Below are positions 56,090 through 64,000 of a stretch of 64,000 bases of DNA, piece by piece (the stretch's first letter is position 1; each line of letters opens with the position of its first letter). The notes beneath the pieces were generated by a model, which saw nothing but the letters and a program-made list of their open reading frames with translations, made no database searches and was not told the origin of the DNA. The stretch comes from Schistosoma mansoni (Eukaryota; Platyhelminthes; Trematoda; Strigeidida; Schistosomatidae), in contig NC_031501.1 of the NCBI RefSeq assembly GCF_000237925.1, positions 7,394,212-7,458,211 of the forward strand, written 5' to 3'. Position numbers and translations under genes: made by a program.

Positions 56090-56405
56090 GTACCGGTTCA
56101 ATTTGGTATACTGTGGTATGAGCTACTTATGTCTATTGACATAAGTAGTATGTAACACTAATCCGAAGTGGAATACCTGTCAAAAGAAGGTTGAGAAGAT
56201 TGAACTGAAGAAAACAGAAAAGGTAACATAAGGGAATTGAGAATTGGGAGAATCATGAAGGATGTAAAAAAAAATTGATGAAAGATGGGCAAATGAAGTA
56301 TTCAATGTATTGTTTTTCATATTTTACGAAGACATTCTGCAATTTGGTATTTAACAATAAATTCGACGTCCCCACCATGCCTTCATTCACTACAATACGA
56401 CACAA
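56090..56405 (+). repeat. PAL repeat, copy 8
   Basis: Hairpin CTACTTATGTCTATTGACAT and AAGTAG (56120-56148), purine-rich body as in copy 1, end CTTCATTCACTACAAT. Confidence 0.5.
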
Positions 56406-56854
56406 CAGCTCAACGAATAAAACTATCAAGACTGATTTCAGGATACTATAAATAGTAACAATATCGGTGATAGTACAAATGTTTAAGAATAAACAATAAG
56501 ACACAAGAGGAAAGAATCCATTCATGAAATAGAAAAGTATGAAATAATTTCAAAACTCATGATCTAAGAGAAGACAAAGAGTGGATCCGTTTTTTTTTGG
56601 CCATTGTGAATAGTTCTTAGATGTATCCTTAACCATTGGTTACAATATTCCACTGTTTTTAAACAAAGTATATACATTAATACTATTCAAAGACCATTGC
56701 TATAACAAGATGAACATTTCGAATATAGTTCAAAGATGAAAGCAAAATGTAAACATAATACATAGATCCACTACCAAAAAACTAAGTATTAAATGTCACA
56801 AAGTCAACAAAGTAGGCAGACATTCAAAAAAAAGGAAAACATAACACATATTTA
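56406..56854. other. Unassigned AT-rich stretch
   Basis: No gene, RNA or clear repeat seen. Confidence 0.45.
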
Positions 56855-57345
56855 AGTTAACAGAAGGGGTTTTTTGTGGAGATTTAGAATTTTCATAGTT
56901 GCAAGCGTGGGGACACTAGAAACAAAAAACCCAGGAAAAACAGCAGGAATTTTATGTGGAAGACGGCACTCTGTACGNNNNNNNNNNNNNNNNNNNNNNN
57001 NNNNNNNNNNNNNNNNNNNNNNNNNNNNNNNNNNNNNNNNNNNNNNNNNNNNNNNNNNNNNNNNNNNNNNNNNNNNNNNNNNNNNNNNNNNNNNNNNNNN
57101 NNNNNNNNNNNNNNNNNNNNNNNNNNNNNNNNNNNNNNNNNNNNNNNNNNNNNNNNNNNNNNNNNNNNNNNNNNNNNTTCGTCCTGGCGCGAGACTGGCA
57201 GGTTCTGGTTTCGAACCTCGCGAGGCGAGGTCGTGGATGAGCACTGCTGAGGAGTCCCACAATAGGACGAAACGGCCGTCCAGTGCTCCCAGGTTTTCCT
57301 TGGTGGTTTAGCTTCAATTGACTCACGCTTGAAACTATGAAAATA
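56855..57345. repeat. H2 element across a 200-N gap
   Basis: Left end CAGAAGGGGTTTTTTGTGGA and TTTTCATAGTTGCAAGCGTG, then a foreign stretch (GGACACTAGAAACAAAAAAC onward) up to the gap at 56978-57177. The plus half follows from the end of the tRNA head (GAGACTGGCAGGTTCTGG) to CTCACGCTTGAAACTATG. Confidence 0.65.
57231..57293 (+). ncRNA. Hammerhead ribozyme motif (H2), best copy
   Basis: GAGCACTG, CTGAGGA, helix II GTCC/GGAC with loop CACAATA, GAAA, helix III CGGCCG, TC, CAGTGCTCCC. Helix I (GAGCACTG with CAGTGCTC) is perfect, and the core and helix II are intact. Confidence 0.75.
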
Positions 57346-57596
57346 CATATTTAAGTGTCTTGAAATGTTAGTGAAATATTTTCCCTAATTAGATACAGAA
57401 AATAAACAGGCAAGAATATTGTCATGATAATAACACTCATAACACAAGTAATATGTTGAATTAAAAAATAGATAGAATTGTATCAATTATGAAAAATGAT
57501 GTTTCATATCATTCTATCTGATACATGATTGACAGTAGGAAATAGAGGGAGAAAATAACTATTCATCAGCTTTTTTTCAAAATGACTTATTGACTA

Positions 57597-57812
57597 AAAT
57601 GGATAGTGGCTAGCAGTGGAATCCAGGACGCGCGTTTCGTCCTATTTGAGACTCTTCAGCTGGATGTACCTGCATCTCACAATGTTTGTGAATTAAGGTT
57701 ATATCGAGGCGATACGCACAGTATGCATATATGCCAATTAGAGACTGACCAGTTGCAGTCCTAAAAACATCAATGGGAAGATTCAAACAAACAATACTAA
57801 ATGAATTTAGAC
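57597..57812. repeat. H1 SINE, minus ribozyme joined to a plus tail
   Basis: Minus ribozyme (57613-57674) runs to TGCATCTCACA and then directly into the plus-strand tail ATGTTTGTGAATTAAGG to CAAACAATACTAAATGAATT. The tRNA heads are lost at the join. Confidence 0.75.
57613..57674 (-). ncRNA. Hammerhead ribozyme (Sm-alpha type), best copy
   Basis: Minus strand: GGTACATCCAG, CTGAAGA, helix II GTCT/GGAC (one wobble), GAAA, helix III CGCGCG, GTC, then CTGGATTCCACTGC. Unlike most H1 copies here it lacks extra bases at the cleavage site, so CCAG/CTGG stacks directly as helix I. Confidence 0.78.
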
Positions 57813-58189
57813 TTATTGACTAGTTTGATATTCACATGTCCATGAACTATAGTATGGGAAATAGACGTTCGAAAAGAAAGAAGGCTTAGATCGTAAGAAA
57901 ACACAATAAAAACAGGAAAGATCTGATGATGATGTTGTTGTGAATGTACGCCGAGACGTTTTATACAGAGACGAAATAGCTGTCTACTGATTTGGTTCTA
58001 GGTTTCTAATGGTTGTTTAACTTAAATCTCAGTAGAACAGATCCGTTGAAGACTAAATTTATTAGTTTTCATTATTATTAGTGTATAGAAGACTAATTTC
58101 TTCTAAAATATAATTGGCATTGTTGAAGAGGTCAAAGATCAGATAGAAATGAGAACTGGAAAGCAGAAATTCAGCGTTTTCTTGTAAAT
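57813..58189. other. Unassigned non-coding stretch
   Basis: Words near 57975-58030 (GTTTCTAATGGTTGTTTAAC) recall 690-705 at the start of the window, so a shared old repeat is possible. Confidence 0.35.
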
Positions 58190-58375
58190 TTGGATAATGA
58201 TTAGCGGTAGAATTTAGGAAACGTGTTTCGTGCTGTTTATAGCTCGTCTTCAGTGAAAAGTATCTACCACATTCCAGTGTTGGTGACTTAAACCCAGTAT
58301 ACATCACTGAGGGATTCAACTTGTTATCCACAGAGCTACTGAATTCAGATAGTCACCAACTTGTAAAACGGTTAT
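58190..58375 (-). repeat. Degenerate H1 SINE, minus strand
   Basis: GATAATGATTAGCGGTAGAA, GTTTCGTGCTGTTTATAGCT, head GTTATCCACAGAGCTACTGA. Ribozyme degraded. Confidence 0.5.
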
Positions 58376-58984
58376 GAATTTTATTGGTAAACCATTATAT
58401 TTCTCAGTTGTTTATGTTTAGAATTGTAACTAACTACATGAGTGAAATGGCTCACAAAAGTGTTATTTAATCACAAGCTCGTAAATCTGACAAAAGAGAT
58501 TGATCAGTTGCAATCCTTAATTTAACAATAATGGAAACTTTTACAAATGGAAATTAATTGTTTGTTTGTTTTTTTCCAAGTGAATCCTATTTATTAACGT
58601 TTAAATTAAGATGTATGTATAGTGGAAACCAAAGCAGAAGGATTGAAATATTCAAAGATGACCACCATAAACAAATACAAATACATACGGAAATGAAAAT
58701 GGACAAAATGGACATACGCACACACACAGAGGGGGAGAGAGAAATGTAAAATTATTCCAATGTTCAATATAAACTTTCACAAGGGGGGAGGATGAAGTGA
58801 AAAAGTGAAATTACAAACAAATAAAACCAACCACTGTAAAAAAAAATAAACAAATAAATATGAAAAGAAAACTTAAATGATATCAAGATGAATTTCAATT
58901 TCCTTTTCCAAAACTTAAATGAAGAATAATGGGATGTTTCGTTTGTTTACTTGTGTAACTACTTTTAGAAAAAAAAAAGAGAAA
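58376..58984. other. Unassigned A-rich stretch
   Basis: Contains short ACACAC and AAATAAATAAAT tracts. No gene or RNA seen. Confidence 0.45.
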
Positions 58985-59215
58985 TAAATGAAAGTGTGAG
59001 TCAATTGGAGCTAGACCACTATGGAAAACCTGGAAGCACTGGACGGCCAACTCGTCCTATTGTGTGACTCCTCAGCAGGGCGTATCCACGACCTCGCCTC
59101 GCGAGATTCGAAAAGACCGTCCAGTGCTTCCAGGTTTTCCTTGGTGGTCTAGCTTCAATTGACTTACGCTTTCAACTATGAAAAATACTAAATCTTCAAA
59201 AAAACCCTTCAGATA
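58985..59215. repeat. H2 mini-foldback
   Basis: A minus half with degraded ribozyme (GAGT for GAAA) reaches the B box (GCGAGATTCGAAA) and is fused there to the end of a plus half (GACCGTCCAGTGCTTCC). Confidence 0.65.
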
Positions 59216-59414
59216 AATAAATGTTTCTGTGTTATTCCTGAAAGATATATATAATGGAAAGGATACGCTAAAAAATTTCTTCAAAGTGTTTATTGAACAG
59301 TATTGTTATTTATTTGTTTATTTAACCTGTCTTGTATTTTAACTTTTACTCAGGTCTTTTGTAACCAGGTTTCATACTTTTTTAGTCCTCTTTGTTATGA
59401 CTTATATATTTTTT

Positions 59415-59860
59415 TCGCGTAGTTTTGTTCTCTGAGCTGGATAGTTTGGTTGTGGAGCTTTCATCGTCCTTCTGAACGACATCATCAGCACAAACTTTGG
59501 GTAGAAGTGAAGTGTTCGAATTTCTCCACATGTGGTTCATAGCTTGTCCTGTACACCTCGAGGTTGATTGGTTCTTGTTGACCTTAAATCTGTCATTGTT
59601 TACTTCTTCGTTTAGGTTGTATCTCCAATTGGTTTGATTTTTGTTCCTATGTTTGTGCATAGTTATGCAGATTTAAGGTCAACAAGAACCAATCAATATC
59701 GAGGTGTACAGGATAAGCTGTGAACTACATATGGAGAAATTCGAACATTTCACTTCTACCTGAAGTTTGTGCTAATGATGTCGTTCAGAAGGACGATGAA
59801 AGCTGCACGACTAAACCATCCAGCTCAAAGAACAAAACTCCACCAAAATCACCAACCTGA
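59415..59860. repeat. FBE foldback (inverted pair)
   Basis: 59418-59625 and 59665-59860 are inverted copies: CTCTGAGCTGGATAGTTTGG against CCATCCAGCTCAAAGAACA, and TGATTGGTTCTTGTTGACC against GGTCAACAAGAACCAATCA. Loop of about 40-60 bp. A coding-like frame on the minus strand (VCADDVVQKDDESSTT) is shared by other copies, so the repeat may derive from the end of a PLE gene. Confidence 0.55.
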
Positions 59861-60026
59861 GCTACAAATCTCCACTACTAACCATTCTACCCACTTCTTT
59901 TACAACTATTCAGTTAACATGCCAACTTGTAATAATAGTCATCTGGTGTTTGCAACAAAAATAATATTCATGACGGAATCATGAATCAAACGATTAAAGA
60001 AATGAACCTATCAAATAGTTTAGGGA

Positions 60027-60115
60027 CCTGGGCAGTATCACAGCTCTCACACAAATCAAATGAGATTTGTGCGGCGCATATATATCTGGTGCCCCCTTGT
60101 ACCAATATTTATGTG
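60027..60115 (+). repeat. R520 repeat, 3' end fragment
   Basis: GACCTGGGCAGTATCACAGC to CCAATATTTATGTG. Strongly 5'-truncated. Confidence 0.75.
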
Positions 60116-60654
60116 AATATTTATATGAACAAAGATAAACACTACACGACATGAGATAGATATAGTGTGTATAAAAGAAAGGCTGCCAAAAATGATGAAA
60201 AGTCGACAAGTCTATTCAAAGGAATCATTTTCTAGTTGTATCAATAAAAAAGAGCCCGAAAATATCGATGAATTGATGGATTGAATAATCAATTTATACA
60301 GTTTCCTGTCATGATATATTTTTTTATGTATAATACTGTCTGATTATTTCTACATTTAGTCTCCTATTTCGTCTTTTCTCCTTTCTTTCTTAACCAAAAA
60401 GGAAAAGGGAATTGAATATGAAAAAGACGTTTCATACCCATTTTATACCATTTGCAAGGACTATTTGATATTAAGGATTATAAATAACCAATCACTTTTG
60501 ATAGATAAGCATCCTGTATGAATTACCTAAATATCGCCGTTAAGTTATAAATATGTTAAGCAGAGTTGGTGAATGACTAGCAGCAAAATTTAGTTCTATT
60601 TTAAACTTGTCAGCTAGATGAAAGAAACTACTGTTGACTAACGATTATTATATT
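60116..60654. other. Non-coding stretch with an H1 remnant
   Basis: A worn H1 piece lies at about 60565-60625 (GTGAATGACTAGCAGCAAAA, AAACTTGTCAGCTAGATGAA). Nothing else recognised. Confidence 0.4.
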
Positions 60655-61150
60655 TAGGGTGGGTGAACATGTACCAAAATGGTTGCAAAAACAAATAGAA
60701 TCAAATGACCCTATAAGAGTAGAGGATAAACATCCATCATCCTCTATTGCCAAACATATAATCGAAACAGGTCATAAGATTGGTCTTAACTCGGCTTTTG
60801 TGGTGTTGTATAAAAGTGTAAAAGAGCGTATACTAAGGTTTATTGAAGCCTTAGCAGTACGAAAATTCAAACCCCCTTTGTGTATTTAAAAACAGTTTGT
60901 TCTCTCCTTAAACATACCCTGGTAATATTAGCTTATTAGCCAGAGTGATTAGGTGTCGAATTGTTTTCACATTATTATCCTTGTCTATTCTTACCCCCCC
61001 TCATTTCCAGTCTAGTTGACCTTTTATTTTTATATATAAATGTTCTTAACAAGTATATTGTGTGTGATCAGATTGTTCGAAAAGTATTGCGCTAATATCT
61101 CATTACATAGTTCTGCTAATCTTCGTCTTCTTCTTATTACACTATCGAAA
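60655..61150 (+). mobile_element. PLE remnant of a second family (coding end and 3' region)
   Basis: Reading frame 60659-60889 includes EHVPKWLQKQ, SSSIAKHIIETGHKIGLNSA and ILRFIEALAVRKFKPPLC, a pattern found after the GIY-YIG motif in PLE-type proteins. The 3' region to 61145 is shared with 53030-53165. Fossil, 5'-truncated. Confidence 0.55.
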
Positions 61151-61765
61151 TTTATCAAAGGAACTAATGGCTTTAACGATTATTAGTTTCCACATAGATT
61201 AAATCAACAAAAAATTGCTTGATATGGATTAAGATTAAATGGTCAAATAGTAAAAATATGATATACTGATGGTTTTGAGTTAACTAGTCAGAATCAAGAT
61301 AACGCAACGTGTATTTTGAGCGAAATTTGAAATGAAGTGTTAGATAACGTGTATCTTGTGATTAGCCAAGTGAAAATTTCCAATATTAGGTTCTTCAAAT
61401 GCTTGAAATCAATGGAAATATATACTATGCATTCAAAAAGTGAATTTTAGATGCAAAATTACGTAATGCACTTGCGCATAAGGTAGATTGTTGTTAAAGT
61501 ACTTAGTGTCATTCTTTGAGTAATCAAGAGCATTTGGTGAAGTTAGACAACCTTCTTACTTTCACTCTAAAACTCAACTTTAAGGTTCTCGAGTTTGTAG
61601 ACATGAAGGTGGCTAAGAATTACATTGTGTTGAAAACCTTGATCCTAACTTATAAACCTGACTCAAAACGTTTTGCATTATAACGGTAACATAAATTCTA
61701 TGGATTGATAACCCTAACTTACAAAATAACCCGACTGCTAACATCCATGCATATAAGTAAACTTG
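61151..61765. other. Unassigned non-coding stretch
   Basis: No gene, RNA or clear repeat seen. Confidence 0.45.
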
Positions 61766-61950
61766 TGTTATGTCCCGATAACAATAGTGAATGGTAACTT
61801 TGAGATCCATTTATAGACCAATAGTATGCATATATTTTTTATCGTATCATTGCTAAACAACTAAACTATTCATATTCATGTCCCCCTTATTATGAGCATT
61901 ATTTTGACTTATAAGCTATTGTTATATGATTTATCATTCTTGAATTAAAA
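61766..61950 (+). mobile_element. Partial Boudicca-like LTR
   Basis: TGTTATGTCCCGATAACAAT, GACTTATAAGCTATTG and TTCATATTCATGTCCCCCT match the first 190 bp of the LTRs at 10726 and 40217. Fossil. Confidence 0.55.
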
Positions 61951-62004
61951 GATACATCGACCGAATAAACAATATGTTTGTTTTTCTTAACAATAAATTA
62001 TCCA

Positions 62005-62665
62005 TAAGCAAAGATGGATAGTGGCTAGCAGTGGAATCCAGTTTGACGCGCGTTTCGTCCTATTTGGGACATGTCATCTGGATGTACCTGCATCTCACAG
62101 TTGATGTTCACTCTGGGACTCAGTAGCTGAGTGGATAACGCGATGGCGTTTGAAGCGAAAGGTACTCGATTCGAGTCCCAGAGTGAACATCAACTCTGAG
62201 ATGCAGGCACATCCAGATGACGAGTCCCTAATGGGACGAAATGCGCGTCCTGGATTCCACTGCTAGCCACTATCCATCTNNNNNNNNNNNNNNNNNNNNN
62301 NNNNNNNNNNNNNNNNNNNNNNNNNNNNNNNNNNNNNNNNNNNNNNNNNNNNNNNNNNNNNNNNNNNNNNNNNNNNNNNNNNNNNNNNNNNNNNNNNNNN
62401 NNNNNNNNNNNNNNNNNNNNNNNNNNNNNNNNNNNNNNNNNNNNNNNNNNNNNNNNNNNNNNNNNNNNNNNNNNNNNNNAGGACGAAACGCGCGTCAAAC
62501 TGGATTCCATTGCTAGACACTATCCATCTTTGCTTATAATGCTTATGACTTAGGGCAATATCAAGGCAGTCCGCACAGTATACACATATGCCAATAACAG
62601 ACTGATCAACTGCAGTCCTAAACAACAATAAAAAGATTCAAACAAACAATACCAAGTGAATAAAT
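62005..62665. repeat. H1 SINE cluster with a 200-N gap
   Basis: Minus ribozyme (62010-62100, core changed) flows into a plus head (GACTCAGTAGCTGAGTGG, GATTCGAGTCCCAG) and plus ribozyme (core ATGACGA, so one required base lost). The gap is at 62280-62479. A further plus ribozyme end and complete tail follow (62480-62665). Repeats on both sides of the gap explain the failed assembly. Confidence 0.75.
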
Positions 62666-62679
62666 CCTCCATTTTTACA

Positions 62680-63190
62680 ATTTAACCATTAAAATAAATG
62701 GAAATTATTATTATTAGTTTTTAAATGGATTAGTTAAGTTTTACGGTATATATTCATTAAATGAGATATATAGGATATATAGATTTCAACCAAGTTCATT
62801 GTATCCTTTTTTATTCCTTTTTTTTAAAAAAATAGGGGGGAATTTTTTTTTTTTTTTAAATAAAGAAACAATTAAAAAAAGAAAAAATTTTACATGAATA
62901 ATTAAGTTCATGTAAACTATTATTTTCTTGTTTTGTTTCTTCCCCCCTTTTTTCCTTTTTTCTTATTTCTTTTTTCTTTTTTTTTTGTATATATAGTAAA
63001 AATGATTAAAAATGTCATTACCAATTAGTTAATAATCATTATATTATTATTCATAATAAGGACAAGGTGAAATAAGATAGAATCTATTTACTAATGACCT
63101 ATTCAATTCAAAATACAAAAAAAAAAACAATTTTATTTTATTTTTTTAAAAATGCGTTAAATTTATATCGGTTTAATGATGGAATTGGGT
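62680..63190. repeat. Low-complexity A/T-rich tract
   Basis: Runs of A and T up to about 18 bases, for example around 62815-62880 and 62940-63000. No gene or RNA seen. Confidence 0.8.
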
Positions 63191-63199
63191 TATATAGAT

Positions 63200-63320
63200 A
63201 ATCAGTAGATGATCAGTGGATAACGCGTTAGATATTTGAAGTGAAACATACTGGATTCGAGTCTAAATGTGAGTATCAACGCTGCGGTGTAGAACAAAAC
63301 GTATGTCTTAAATTCCATCG
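63200..63320 (+). repeat. Degenerate H1 SINE
   Basis: GATCAGTGGATAACGCGTTA head, GGATTCGAGTCTAAATGT B box, AACAAAACGTATGTCTTA in place of the ribozyme. Confidence 0.5.
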
Positions 63321-63499
63321 TTAGATACAATATATCGATTTCGTAAAAACTTGTTATAAGATAGCTCTATATTGAAGCAGTCCTTAAAAGATACACACAT
63401 GCCAACTTAATCTGATCAAAACGTGGTCAAGATGATCAATAATGAAATAATTCAAACCGTTTCAAACCATTTTTTAGATATCACACTCGTTCTACAAGC

Positions 63500-63785
63500 T
63501 ACAGACTAACTGAACTTGTTAGCTCAGTGAACAATACGTTGTGTGTTCCGCGGAGCGAAGCACTAGGTTCTAGTCCTAGTGCCAATATCAACATTGGCGA
63601 AACAGAAGTACAACCAGCTGAGGGGTTGCAAATGAGACGAAACGTTATCGCGGATTCCACTACTAGCCACTTTCCATCTATTTCATACTAACTTGCGTTA
63701 TAACAGTTACATTGGAGTGATCCTCACAAGATGTATATATGATAGCTAAAACCGATCAAAATTCAGTACAGAAATACCAAAAACG
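63500..63785 (+). repeat. Diverged H1-like SINE
   Basis: Head GTTAGCTCAGTGAACAATAC with GGTTCTAGTCCTAG, ribozyme CTGAGGG, GAGACGAAACG, GCGGATTCCACTACTAGCC, and tail to CAAAATTCAGTAC. It differs enough from other H1 copies to be a separate subfamily. Confidence 0.55.
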
Positions 63786-63909
63786 AGATAATCCAATTCA
63801 CTACAGATAGGATTTAAATGAAAAAAAAGGTTAATGGTGAAAAGATTATACTGTATGATGATGATATATGAGGAATATGTTAAAATGGGGATCAATTTAT
63901 TTGATTGTT

Positions 63910-64000
63910 ACCATTGATATATAAACTGACTTGATAGGTATACTCTTCTATATATATGCACATAAATATTTATTGTATACTAGGGTAAAACCTAATGAAG
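63910..64000 (+). mobile_element. PLE-type terminus, cut by the window end
   Basis: Related to 52270-52370: ATATGCACATAAATATTTAT, TACTAGGGTAAAACC, then TAATGAAG where the other copy has TGATGAGG. A hammerhead may continue past the window. Fossil. Confidence 0.35.

Noticed and set aside
58062-58331. Minus-strand frame of 89 residues as a small gene
   Set aside because: It overlaps a degenerate H1 SINE and has no domain.
55680-64000. Upstream exons of the calmodulin-like gene
   Set aside because: Minus strand was scanned for EF-hand loops with splice sites; no convincing candidate was found, so none is listed.

Overview
The window looks like draft genome sequence from a blood fluke (Schistosoma or a very close relative). 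It is AT-rich, has four runs of N (assembly gaps), and is full of short-intron-free repeat DNA. The most diagnostic element is a tRNA-headed SINE carrying a hammerhead ribozyme, which matches what is known of the schistosome Sm-alpha family. It sits beside RTE-clade LINEs, Penelope-like elements (PLEs), a Merlin DNA transposon and Gypsy-type LTR elements of the CsRn1/Boudicca group. The species cannot be fixed from the sequence alone.

Only one host protein gene can be supported: a calmodulin-like EF-hand protein on the minus strand. Its last three coding exons are 53506-53609, 51498-51645 and 49138-49199. They have consensus splice sites and compatible phases, and the 5' exons were not found. 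Its two visible introns contain several of the repeats described below.

Layout. 1-6.1 kb: a Merlin-like MITE, then PLE remains interrupted by a 5'-truncated RTE LINE, a gap, and a second PLE tail. 6.5-15 kb: a palindrome-bearing repeat (here PAL), a Merlin element with a transposase remnant, a 520-bp dispersed repeat (here R520), a foldback element made of two hammerhead SINE halves, a solo LTR and a CTA microsatellite. 15-23 kb: many hammerhead SINE copies and a second, minus-strand RTE copy. 23.3-28.6 kb: a CsRn1-type LTR retrotransposon (minus strand) with apparently identical 326-bp LTRs, inserted in an Sm-alpha copy. 28.8-46.5 kb: alternating SINE halves, R520, PAL, a solo LTR and a 3' RTE fragment. 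46.5-53.6 kb: the calmodulin-like gene and its downstream DNA. 53.7-64 kb: more SINEs, R520, a PLE remnant, a partial LTR and low-complexity AT DNA.

Recurring families. H1 is the Sm-alpha-type SINE: tRNA-like head, then a hammerhead with core CTGACGA/GAAA and short palindromic helix III CGCGCG. H2 is a second family of the same design: tRNA-like head, hammerhead core CTGAGGA/GAAA, helix III CGGCCG. H2 often occurs as two inverted halves. R520 is a repeat of about 520 bp ending in AAATAAATAAA. PAL is a repeat of about 290 bp with an ACTACTTAT/ATAAGTAGT hairpin. FBE is a short repeat that can form a foldback. D is a poorly resolved repeat with a hammerhead-like core. The main point of interest is the number and diversity of hammerhead-bearing elements: H1, H2, probably D, and at least one PLE-type terminus, together with their inverted pairing.
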